From assembly GCA_003519585.1 (NCBI GenBank), contig DOWL01000002.1:3354-32502 (forward strand): DNA of 29,149 bases. Reading direction: 5' to 3'. The translations under genes and the position numbers were made by a program. This document shows positions 22,540 through 29,149 of the stretch, in pieces. The notes under the pieces are model-generated. The model saw only the letters and a program-made list of their open reading frames with translations, was not told the origin of the DNA and made no database searches. Position 1 is the first letter of the stretch. Every line of letters begins with the position of its first letter. The DNA comes from Nocardioides sp. (GTDB taxonomy: Bacteria; Actinomycetota; Actinomycetes; Propionibacteriales; Nocardioidaceae).

Positions 22540-24211
22540 TCTGGAGGACGCTCTCGGCGTAGAGCCGGGCGAACCCTCGGACCGGTGGCGTGGTCGCGTA
22601 CGGCGCCCGCCCGGCAGTGCTCCGGCGGGCTTCGAGCTCCGCGTCGGACAGCTCGACGGAAACCGTCCGTGCCGGGATGTCCAGGACGACGATGTCGCCC
22701 GTCTCGACCAAGCCGAGTGGGCCCCCGACGGCGGACTCGGGCGCGACATGGATCACGGCCGTGCCGCCGCCCACCGTGCCGCCCATCCGCCAGTCCGTGA
22801 TCCGCACCAGGTCCGTGACCCCGGCCTCGACCAGCTTGTCGGGGATGGGGATCAGCCCCGTCCCCGACATCCCGATCGACCCGCGCGGTCCCTCGCCACG
22901 CAGCACGATGACGTCGTCGGCCTCCCACTCGAGCGCCGGGTCGTTGACTCGAGCCTCGAAGTCCGCGAGGCCGTCGAAGACCACCGCCCGGCCCCGGTGC
23001 ACCATGAGTTCCGGTGAGGCGGTGCCCAACCGGACCAAGGCACCGTCGGGCGCGAGGTTGCCGCGGAGCACCGCAACGCCGCGCGGCGGGGCGATCGGCT
23101 GGTCGAGCGATCCGATCACGGTCGGATCCGTGGACCTCGCACCCCGGATCGCCTCCCCGAGCGTCTCCCCCGTCACCGTCACTGTCTCCAGGTCCAGCAA
23201 GGGGCGCAGTGAGTCCAGGAGGGCCGGGACCCCACCGGCCCGGTAGAGATCGCTCATGTAGTGCTCGCCCATCGGCCTCATGCTCAGCAGGACCGGCGTC
23301 TCCGCTGAGATGCGGTCGAACCGCTCCAACGGCAGTGTGATCCCGAGCCGGCCGGCCACGGCGATCAGGTGGGTGACGGCGTTGGTCGCACCGTCGATCG
23401 CGACGAGCGCGCGGATCGCGTTGGCGAACGCCGCCTCGGTCATGATCTGCGACGGCCTCAGGTCTGCTGCCACCAGACGCATCGCTTGGACGCCCGCGTC
23501 CCTGGCCATGGCGACCCGGCGCGCATCGACCGCTGGGATCGCCGCGCTCCCGACCGGCGCCATCCCGAGCGCCTCGACCGCCACGGCCATCGTCGATGCG
23601 GTCCCCAGGGTGCTGCAATGCCCGGAGCTCGGCTCGACGGCCGCCTCGAGGTCCGTGATGTCGGCGTCGCTGACCTCGCACCGGGCCAGGGCATCGAACG
23701 CGCGCTGGCAGTCGAAGCCGATGCCCACCTGGCGTCCCTGCCAGAACCCCGTCAGCGCTGGACCACCGGGGATGAACAGCGTGGGCAGGTCGATCGACGC
23801 GGCGGCCATCAGCATGCCCGGGATGGTCTCGTCGCACGCCCCCAGCAGGACCATCCCGTCGATCGGGTAGACGCGCGCCGTCTCCTCGACCTCCATCGAC
23901 AACAGGTTGCGGTGCATGAAGGTGTCCCCGACGGGCCGGGTCATGTCGGCTGCCATGGGCATCGTGTTGAAAATCCGGGGCAGCCCACCCGCCTCGAGCA
24001 CACCGTCGCGGACGGCGGCGACCAGTTGGTCGAAGTGGCGGTGGCAGCGGGTGAAGTCGCTCTCGTTGGTGCCGATGGCGATGATGGACCGTCCGTAGTC
24101 GGTGTCGCGCAGCCCCAGCGACTTGAACGCCGTACGCCGCTGGAACCCCTCCATGCCGACCTGGTCGGTCCACTCGCCACTGCGCCGCGACGCGGGCTCG
24201 TCGTCGGTCAC
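22406..24211 (-). CDS. IlvD/EDD-family protein with altered active site
   Basis: The 601-residue protein aligns over its length with dihydroxy-acid / sugar-acid dehydratases. It keeps the three [2Fe-2S] cysteines: Cys56 (FTRCH), Cys126 (GACDET) and Cys199 (SGHCSTLGTA). It also keeps Asp127, one of the Mg2+ ligands. The carbamylated Lys is Glu128, the metal Glu of the GMPE motif is Gly450 (GMSG), and the catalytic Ser of RMSGT/RFSG is Gly477 (WRMGGT). The family's other acidic ligand falls at Ala88 or Asp89. Normal dehydration chemistry is therefore doubtful. The GTG at 24211 overlaps the GMC 2 stop (GTGA). The family normally ends soon after the CDFDFL motif (562-567); here about 34 more low-complexity residues follow, antisense to the LysR gene. 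It may be a scaffold, an Fe-S sensor or a new lyase. Confidence 0.85.
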   Translation of the reverse strand: MTDDEPASRRSGEWTDQVGMEGFQRRTAFKSLGLRDTDYGRSIIAIGTNESDFTRCHRHFDQLVAAVRDGVLEAGGLPRIFNTMPMAADMTRPVGDTFMHRNLLSMEVEETARVYPIDGMVLLGACDETIPGMLMAAASIDLPTLFIPGGPALTGFWQGRQVGIGFDCQRAFDALARCEVSDADITDLEAAVEPSSGHCSTLGTASTMAVAVEALGMAPVGSAAIPAVDARRVAMARDAGVQAMRLVAADLRPSQIMTEAAFANAIRALVAIDGATNAVTHLIAVAGRLGITLPLERFDRISAETPVLLSMRPMGEHYMSDLYRAGGVPALLDSLRPLLDLETVTVTGETLGEAIRGARSTDPTVIGSLDQPIAPPRGVAVLRGNLAPDGALVRLGTASPELMVHRGRAVVFDGLADFEARVNDPALEWEADDVIVLRGEGPRGSIGMSGTGLIPIPDKLVEAGVTDLVRITDWRMGGTVGGGTAVIHVAPESAVGGPLGLVETGDIVVLDIPARTVSVELSDAELEARRSTAGRAPYATTPPVRGFARLYAESVLQINEGCDFDFLVPPKGRSAAAPRRPPAPPRRSGAPTRAAALPRAR

Positions 24212-25821
24212 GCCGGCACCGCCTGGTCGCGCGCGGTCTCCACGATGTGTCGCGCCGTACGCAGCGACAGCGCCGCGATGTTGGCGGTCGGGTTCACCGA
24301 GCCGCCAGTCACCATGACGCTGCCGTCGACGATGAAGAGGTTCGGCACGTCGTGCGCGCGGCCCCATCGGTCGACGACGGAGGTCCGCGGGTCGTTCCCC
24401 ATCCGTGCCGTGCCCAGGAGATGGCCCGACTCGGTCATCTCACCCCGTATCACCCGCACGGCGCCGGCGGCCTCGTGCGCCTCGACCATCCGGTCATCGG
24501 TGAACTCGATCATGCGCCGGGTGTTCTCGCTCATCCGATAGCTGATCTTGGCCCCGGGCAGGCCACTGCTGTCGGTTCTCAACGGGTCGAGCGTGACCGT
24601 GTTCGACTCCTCGGGCAGGTCGTCGATGTTCGCCGACCAGGTCATGGTCCGGCCCAAGTGCCGGGCGATGTCGTGGACCTGGCTGCCCCACCGCTCGTCG
24701 AACGGCCGGCGGCGGAGCTGCTCGAGCACATGCAGCGCGCCCAGCGGCGGCATCAGCGCCCACTTGGTGCCGCGCACGAAGCCACGGGAGCGGTCGGTCT
24801 CGGCGAACTCGAGGGTGTAGAGGAGCTGACCCGCGGGGCCGTTCCAGGCCTCGAGCTCCTCGTGGTACAGCCCGAAGGCGTGGGTGACTGGGTGCACCAT
24901 CAGGTTCTTGCCGACCAGGCCGCTGGAGTTGGCGAGCCCATCCGGGTGGCGGTCGTCGGACATCAGCAGGATGCGCGGCGTACCTATCCCGTTGCCGGCC
25001 AGGACGACGGCGTTGGCCTCGATGCGATGCTCGGTGCCCGACCGGTCGATCCAGACAGCGCCGCTGGCGAGGCCCTGGTGGTCGACGGTGATGCGGGCGA
25101 CGCGCGCGCCGGTGATCAGTCGGGCGCCGGCCGCGGTGGCGTGCGGCCAGTAGGCGAGGTCGAAGGACGCCTTCGCGCCCACCGGGCAGCCGCGCTCGCA
25201 CAGCCCCCAGCGCACGCACTGGCCCATGTTCTTGAACGCCGACGACGGGATGGCGTTGGTGCCCGGCCACCAGTGCCAGCCGAGCTTGTTCATGCCCTTC
25301 GCCAGGTGCACGCCGCCGGGACCGATCGGGTGCGGTGGCAGCGGGTAGTCGTGGTCGGGGTACGCCGGGTCGCCGGCCAGGCCGGACACCCCGATGAAGC
25401 GGTCCACCTCCTGGTGGAACGGCTCGAGGTCGTCGTACCCGATCGGCCAGTCGTCGGCCACTCCGTCGAGGGTGCGCACCCGGAAGTCGCTCGGCAGCAG
25501 CCGCATCCAGTGCCCGCCGAACATCACCGATCCGCCACCGACGGCGTTGTACATGATCGGGTCTACGTCCGCATCGTCGACGTTCAACGGGTAGTCGGCC
25601 ACACCCCGCCGTTCGTTGGGCCACACCGACCACTCGCCCCGCGTGAGCAGCTCGAACTCCGGCTTCGTGCCGGGGAGGTCACCGGGGTCGACCCAGTCGC
25701 CCTGTTCGAGACACACGACCGACAACCCCGCCGTCGCCAGCGTGTGGGTCGCCACCGCGCCACCGGGGCCGGCACCGACGACGAGGACGTCGACGCGGCC
25801 CTCGATCCGTGGACTCTCCAT
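24208..25821 (-). CDS. GMC-family FAD oxidoreductase 2
   Basis: This 537-residue paralogue of the GMC protein at 6527-8155 has the FAD motif GAGPGG at 16-21, the cysteine cluster Cys202, Cys208 and Cys212, and a GMC C-terminal domain with HLLGTARMG and GGSVNPTAN. Long blocks are shared with the paralogue (for example IMYNAVGGGSVMFGG and NKLGWHWWPGT). Unlike the paralogue, no small-subunit gene lies next to it, so it may act alone or borrow the subunit from the left operon. It sits 42 bases after the HDAC-like gene and overlaps the IlvD-like gene by 4 bases. An alcohol or amino-alcohol is the likely substrate class; the specific one is unknown. Confidence 0.9.
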   Translation of the reverse strand: MESPRIEGRVDVLVVGAGPGGAVATHTLATAGLSVVCLEQGDWVDPGDLPGTKPEFELLTRGEWSVWPNERRGVADYPLNVDDADVDPIMYNAVGGGSVMFGGHWMRLLPSDFRVRTLDGVADDWPIGYDDLEPFHQEVDRFIGVSGLAGDPAYPDHDYPLPPHPIGPGGVHLAKGMNKLGWHWWPGTNAIPSSAFKNMGQCVRWGLCERGCPVGAKASFDLAYWPHATAAGARLITGARVARITVDHQGLASGAVWIDRSGTEHRIEANAVVLAGNGIGTPRILLMSDDRHPDGLANSSGLVGKNLMVHPVTHAFGLYHEELEAWNGPAGQLLYTLEFAETDRSRGFVRGTKWALMPPLGALHVLEQLRRRPFDERWGSQVHDIARHLGRTMTWSANIDDLPEESNTVTLDPLRTDSSGLPGAKISYRMSENTRRMIEFTDDRMVEAHEAAGAVRVIRGEMTESGHLLGTARMGNDPRTSVVDRWGRAHDVPNLFIVDGSVMVTGGSVNPTANIAALSLRTARHIVETARDQAVPA

Positions 25822-25863
25822 GAGCTTCTCTCCTCTGTCGTGGTGGCCGAGGCCGGGACGGCA

Positions 25864-26970
25864 CTAGAGCCGAGAGTGCGCCGACAGCGTGCGTTCGATC
25901 GCTTCGCTCTGGTGGGCCTGAAGGTCCGCGTAGCCCGCACCACCGAGCCGCGCCAGGAACGGGTCCGCGATGACCTCGCGCGCGCCGCAAAGCTCCTCGA
26001 TCACCGCAGCCCCGCAGAACGGGACGTACGCCGGGGCGTACCCGCCCTCGTGGACCATCAACAGCCGCCCGTCGCACCACTGCTCGGCGTACGCCATGGT
26101 CCAGCGGGTCATCAGCCGGAAGTCCTCGCTCGTCAGCATCATCCGGCCCGACGGGTCCAGCGCACTCGCGTCGTACCCGCACGAGACGATCACCAGGTCC
26201 GGCCGGTGCTGCGCGAGCGCCGGGCCCACCACGCGCTCGAAGGCCGCGCGGTAGGCACCGGAGCCGGAGCCCGGCGGCAGCTCGACGTTGAGGTGCGACC
26301 CCACGCCGGGGCCGCGGCCGACCTCGCCGGCCAAGCCACCTCCGCGCGGGTACCAGTCGGCCTGGTGGATCGAGATGGTCTGCACGCGCGGGTCCTCGAA
26401 GAAGAGCTCCTGGGTGCCGTTGCCCCAGTGCACGTCCCAGTCGAGGATGCTCATCCGCTCGAGACCGTGTACGGCGAGCGCGTGCTCGGCCGCGAGGGCG
26501 ACGTTGTTGAAGATGCAGTGCCCGTTGCCCGAGTCGGCGAGCGCGTGGTGACCCGGAGGCTTGACGAGGGCATAGGCGTTGCGCGCGGTGCCGGCCAGGA
26601 CGGCGTCGACGGCGGCCAGGCAGCCACCGCCGGCCAGCGCCGCGATGGTGTAGCCGTTGGCGCCGAACGGTGTACCGCCACCGGCGTCGCCACCACCGGA
26701 TCTGGCGAGTGCAGCCACGCGGTCGACGTACGACGGCGTGTGGACCCGGGTGAGCTCGTCGCGGCTGGCGGGACGTGGCTTGAGCAGGCACAGCTGGTCG
26801 AGCAGCCCGCTCACCTCGAGCAGGTTCCGTAGCCGCCGCCGCGGGTGCGGGCTCTCCTCGCCGAAGTCGCCCGGCTCGATCAGCTCGCCACCCTCCGGCA
26901 GCACCCCGGCGCCGTTCCCGACGTGGTGCCACAGGTAGCGCTCGTCCCAGACGAGCGCGGTCGAGTTCAT
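25864..26970 (-). CDS. Histone-deacetylase-like amidohydrolase (HDAH/acetylpolyamine type)
   Basis: The 368-residue protein matches bacterial class II HDAC-like amidohydrolases in full length and motifs. These are KPPGHHA with the catalytic pair His141-His142, zinc ligands Asp179 and His181 in DWDVHWGNGT, Asp267 in CGYDAS, and the transition-state Tyr311 in EGGY. The tandem His of DVHHGNGT is Trp182 here. Bacterial members remove acetyl or other small acyl groups from amines such as acetylpolyamines, in the cytoplasm. The ATG at 26970 overlaps the stop of the aminotransferase gene (ATGA). With an aminotransferase upstream and a GMC oxidase downstream, a deacylate-then-oxidise route for an N-acyl amine is plausible. 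Confidence 0.92.
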   Translation of the reverse strand: MNSTALVWDERYLWHHVGNGAGVLPEGGELIEPGDFGEESPHPRRRLRNLLEVSGLLDQLCLLKPRPASRDELTRVHTPSYVDRVAALARSGGGDAGGGTPFGANGYTIAALAGGGCLAAVDAVLAGTARNAYALVKPPGHHALADSGNGHCIFNNVALAAEHALAVHGLERMSILDWDVHWGNGTQELFFEDPRVQTISIHQADWYPRGGGLAGEVGRGPGVGSHLNVELPPGSGSGAYRAAFERVVGPALAQHRPDLVIVSCGYDASALDPSGRMMLTSEDFRLMTRWTMAYAEQWCDGRLLMVHEGGYAPAYVPFCGAAVIEELCGAREVIADPFLARLGGAGYADLQAHQSEAIERTLSAHSRL

Positions 26971-28337
26971 CGCCGTTCGTCCGCGAGCTGCGCGAAGGCC
27001 CGGCCGGCGGCCGCGACGATGCGGTCGACGTGCGCCTCGGTGTGCACGGTGGACAGCACCGAGTGCAGGGCGGGCGAAGGAGACAGATAGACACCCTCGG
27101 CGAACATCAGGTGCGCGAACCGGTTGAACCGGTCCAGGTCGACGTGGGCTCCGAAGTCCCGGGCACCGCCGATGCTCTCGACTGATTCGTGGCCGCGGCG
27201 CAGGAAGTAGACCTGCAGCATCGCCCCGGCCGACTGCACCAGCGCCGGGACGCCCGCGCGGGCGATGCCGTCTCTGAGTCCGGCCACGAGCCGATCGGCG
27301 AGCTGGTCGAGCCGGGTGAAGGCGCGGCCGTCGTCGGCCGTGAGCAGGTCCAGCGATCGGCGTACGACGGACAGCAGGAGCGGGTTGGCGTTCTGCGTGC
27401 CGTAGTGGAGGATCCGGCCACCGCTCAACGCCGCCATGATGTCACTGCGACCCGCGAGCGCGGCGACCGGCAGCCCGGCGCCCAGCCCCTTGCCGAAGCT
27501 GGTGACGTCGGCGGTCACGCCGTACCGCTCCTGTGCGCCGCCGGCGCCGAGCCGGAAACCAGTGACCGTCTCGTCGATGTAGAGCAGGACGCCGTACCGC
27601 GTCGTCAGCTCGCGCACCGCCTGCAGGAACCCCTCGGCCGGCGGGATCACGCCCATGTTCGCCATCACCGGCTCGGTGACGACCGCGGCGATGTCGCCGG
27701 CGCGCGCCTTGAGCAGGGCCTCGAGCCGATCCGCGTCGTTCCACGGCAGCACCAGGGTGTCTCGCAGCGCACCCGGCGTGACCCCCGAGGTGTCGGGGAC
27801 CGGGATCGGATCGTTCGGGTGGCCGTACGCGCCGGGAGGCAACGGGTTGGACGACACCGAGTAGGCGTCGGCCCACCCGTGGTAGTGGCCCTCGAACTTC
27901 ACGATGGTTCGGCGACCGGTGAAGCCGCGGACCAGACGCAGCGCGGCCATCGCCGCCTCGGTGCCGGTGCTCGCGAACGAGACCTTCTCGGCGCAGTCCA
28001 CCATCGCACAGATCCGTTCGGCGACCTCGACCTCCACCTCGCTCGCGGTGGCGAACAGCGCGCCGCGGCCGGCCGCTTCCTGCAGTTCCGCGACGAGCTC
28101 GGGGTGCGCGTGGCCGTGGATCAGAGCGCCGTACGCGAGCATCAGGTCGACGTACGACGTGCCGTCCGCATCGATGATCTCCGCGCCCGCGCCACGCGCC
28201 ATGAAGATCGGGTGCGGCCGGAAGTTGAGGGGTCCGCGGGAGGGCGAGCTCACGCCGTCGACGAGGACCTCGCGACCTCGCGCGAAGAGCTCTGCTGACC
28301 TGCTGCCCGGGACCGCGGCTGCGTGAATCGACGTCAT
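26967..28337 (-). CDS. Class III aminotransferase (glutamate-1-semialdehyde aminomutase-like)
   Basis: This 456-residue PLP enzyme of the omega-aminotransferase / HemL group has STGTEA (phosphate contacts, about 123-128), HYHGW (about 151-155), Asp256 in YIDETVTGFR and the Schiff-base Lys283 in SFGKGLGAGLP. Members move an amino group between an omega- or alpha-amine and a keto acid, or shift it within a molecule. Housekeeping haem synthesis is less likely, given the catabolic operon and the divergence from standard HemL. ATG 28337 was preferred over an in-frame TTG at 28373, although its Shine-Dalgarno (GAAAG) is weak. It heads the operon aminotransferase-HDAC-GMC2-IlvD-like. Confidence 0.87.
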   Translation of the reverse strand: MTSIHAAAVPGSRSAELFARGREVLVDGVSSPSRGPLNFRPHPIFMARGAGAEIIDADGTSYVDLMLAYGALIHGHAHPELVAELQEAAGRGALFATASEVEVEVAERICAMVDCAEKVSFASTGTEAAMAALRLVRGFTGRRTIVKFEGHYHGWADAYSVSSNPLPPGAYGHPNDPIPVPDTSGVTPGALRDTLVLPWNDADRLEALLKARAGDIAAVVTEPVMANMGVIPPAEGFLQAVRELTTRYGVLLYIDETVTGFRLGAGGAQERYGVTADVTSFGKGLGAGLPVAALAGRSDIMAALSGGRILHYGTQNANPLLLSVVRRSLDLLTADDGRAFTRLDQLADRLVAGLRDGIARAGVPALVQSAGAMLQVYFLRRGHESVESIGGARDFGAHVDLDRFNRFAHLMFAEGVYLSPSPALHSVLSTVHTEAHVDRIVAAAGRAFAQLADERR

Positions 28338-28496
28338 GCGGACACTTTCAGGCTGTGCCCGGAACGAGGACAAGGCACGGTTCTTCGCCCTGAATCTTTA
28401 GCATCCGTGAACCGATCGCCGCAGACACGCTGGCTTGTACCCGCCCGTCCGCAGGTCCGAGACTCCAGGGACCGGTGGCTCCGCGGGAGGTGAGAG
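28338..28496. promoter_or_regulatory. Divergent intergenic region between aminotransferase and E1 genes
   Basis: These 159 bases separate two divergent genes and must carry two promoters. I find neither the TTGTCGACAA palindrome nor the GTAC-type motif here, so this operon may not belong to the GntR/TetR regulon of the left side. A strong ribosome site for the rightward gene lies at 28485-28490. Confidence 0.5.
28485..28490 (+). promoter_or_regulatory. Ribosome binding site of the E1 gene
   Basis: GGGAGG lies six bases before the ATG at 28497 and fixes that start. Confidence 0.7.
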
Positions 28497-29149
28497 ATGC
28501 AGACGATCGACGAGTACGTCGTGCAGACGCTCTCCACCTGGTGCTCCGATCCGGCGTCTGCTCCTTCCCGCAGCGACGAGACCGCCGACCCGGCCGAGCT
28601 GTGGGCCTACTTCTCCGCGCAGGTCCAGAGCCGCCACCTCGACCTCGCCATGCGCTGGCTGCAGAGCATCGGCGAGGGGTTCTACACGATCGGCTCGGCC
28701 GGTCACGAGGCCAACGCCGCTGTCGCCGTGGCACTCCGGCCCACCGACCCAGCCTTGCTCCATTACCGGTCGGGAGGGTTCTACGCCGCCCGCGCTCTCC
28801 AGGCGCACAGCGAGACCGCGATCGAGGACGTCCTGCTCGGCGCGATCGCGTCGGTCGACGACCCGATCAGCGGCGGCCGGCACAAGGTGTTCGGCCACCA
28901 CGGGCTCGGCATCATCCCGCAGACCTCCACGATCGCCTCGCACCTACCGCGAGCCGTGGGGATGGCCTTCGCACTCGGCCGTGCCACGACGCACGAGGAG
29001 TACCCAGCGGACTCCGTCGTCGTCTGCTCGTTCGGCGATGCCTCGGCCAACCACTCGACGGCACGCGGCGCGTTCAACGCCGCCGGCTTCGCGGCCCACT
29101 CGGGGAGTCCGGTGCCACTGCTGTTCGTCTGCGAGGACAACGGCATCGG
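28497..29149 (+). CDS. ThDP-dependent 2-oxoacid dehydrogenase E1-type protein, partial
   Basis: At least 217 residues are present; the window ends inside the gene. Family signs are FYTIGSAGHEANAAVA (62-77), LLHYRSGGFYAARA (87-100), and the ThDP/Mg motif beginning FGDASANHS (179-187, with Asp181 and Asn185), then CEDNGI at 212-217. These fit the alpha part of branched-chain or pyruvate-type dehydrogenase E1, and the type resembles the fused alpha-beta E1 proteins of actinobacteria. It would decarboxylate a 2-oxoacid to an acyl group for an E2 partner. It is divergent from the aminotransferase operon, so it could consume the 2-oxoacid that deamination or transamination produces. That link is inference. 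Confidence 0.88.
   Translation, partial: MQTIDEYVVQTLSTWCSDPASAPSRSDETADPAELWAYFSAQVQSRHLDLAMRWLQSIGEGFYTIGSAGHEANAAVAVALRPTDPALLHYRSGGFYAARALQAHSETAIEDVLLGAIASVDDPISGGRHKVFGHHGLGIIPQTSTIASHLPRAVGMAFALGRATTHEEYPADSVVVCSFGDASANHSTARGAFNAAGFAAHSGSPVPLLFVCEDNGI

Noticed and set aside
22406..24211. Annotation as dihydroxy-acid dehydratase (ilvD)
   Set aside because: Several Mg2+ ligands and the catalytic Ser are replaced, and the gene sits in a catabolic operon without branched-chain biosynthesis neighbours.
24247..26832. 861-codon open frame on the plus strand opposite GMC2 and the HDAC-like gene
   Set aside because: Antisense shadow spanning two real genes, with no domain pattern.
2367..28337. 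Ectoine degradation cluster (hydrolase, aminotransferase, aldehyde dehydrogenase, regulator)
   Set aside because: No ectoine hydrolase (M24-type) or matching deacetylase is present, the aminotransferase is far from the hydrolase, and the regulators are not of the MocR type.

Overview
This looks like a chromosomal stretch of a high-G+C actinobacterium. A member of the Nocardioidaceae/Propionibacteriales is my best guess, from the very high G+C with G/C third positions, the 4-base ATGA/GTGA gene overlaps, the Tat-type lipoprotein signal, and a ThDP-dependent E1 protein of the type common in actinobacteria. I see no rRNA, tRNA, insertion sequence, phage gene or CRISPR array. The window is almost entirely catabolic and transport genes packed into long operons, with 25 protein genes, one cut at each end.

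Left block (1-11696, minus strand). One long, mostly translationally coupled operon runs leftward from about 11696. In transcription order it holds an enolase-superfamily racemase/cycloisomerase, aldehyde dehydrogenase 2, a DHDPS-family lyase/hydrolase, a GMC flavoprotein with its small subunit, a YgeY-like M20 amidohydrolase, a YgeX-like diaminopropionate ammonia-lyase, aldehyde dehydrogenase 1, a trimethylamine-dehydrogenase-like FMN/4Fe-4S/FAD enzyme, and the start of a cyclic-nucleotide-binding-domain protein that runs off the window.

Middle block (11780-19332, minus strand). An oligopeptide-type ABC importer (two permeases, a fused double ATPase and a Tat lipoprotein binding protein) is in one operon with an FAD amine oxidase and a GntR/FCD repressor. 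The promoter regions of this operon and the left operon both carry a TTGTCGACAA palindrome typical of GntR/FadR operators. A second motif, GTACAAACGTACAT or a close variant, also lies in front of both and in front of the cupin/DHDPS2/TetR operon. This suggests two layers of control that link uptake and catabolism.

Right block (19669-29149). A cupin, a second DHDPS-family enzyme and a TetR regulator form a small leftward operon, divergent from a LysR regulator. A four-gene leftward operon encodes a class III aminotransferase, an HDAC-like amidohydrolase, a second GMC flavoprotein and an IlvD/EDD-like protein. A ThDP-dependent E1 dehydrogenase gene starts divergently at 28497 and is cut by the window end.

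Together the genes look like an uptake and breakdown route for an N-substituted, probably N-methylated and/or N-acylated, amino compound: uptake, stereochemical inversion, amide removal, oxidative N-dealkylation, ammonia elimination, and oxidation of aldehydes. The substrate cannot be read from sequence. The two most unusual proteins are the TMADH-like enzyme, whose covalent-flavin cysteine and amine-binding aromatic bowl are all replaced, and the IlvD-like protein, which keeps its Fe-S cysteines but has lost most Mg2+ ligands and the catalytic serine.
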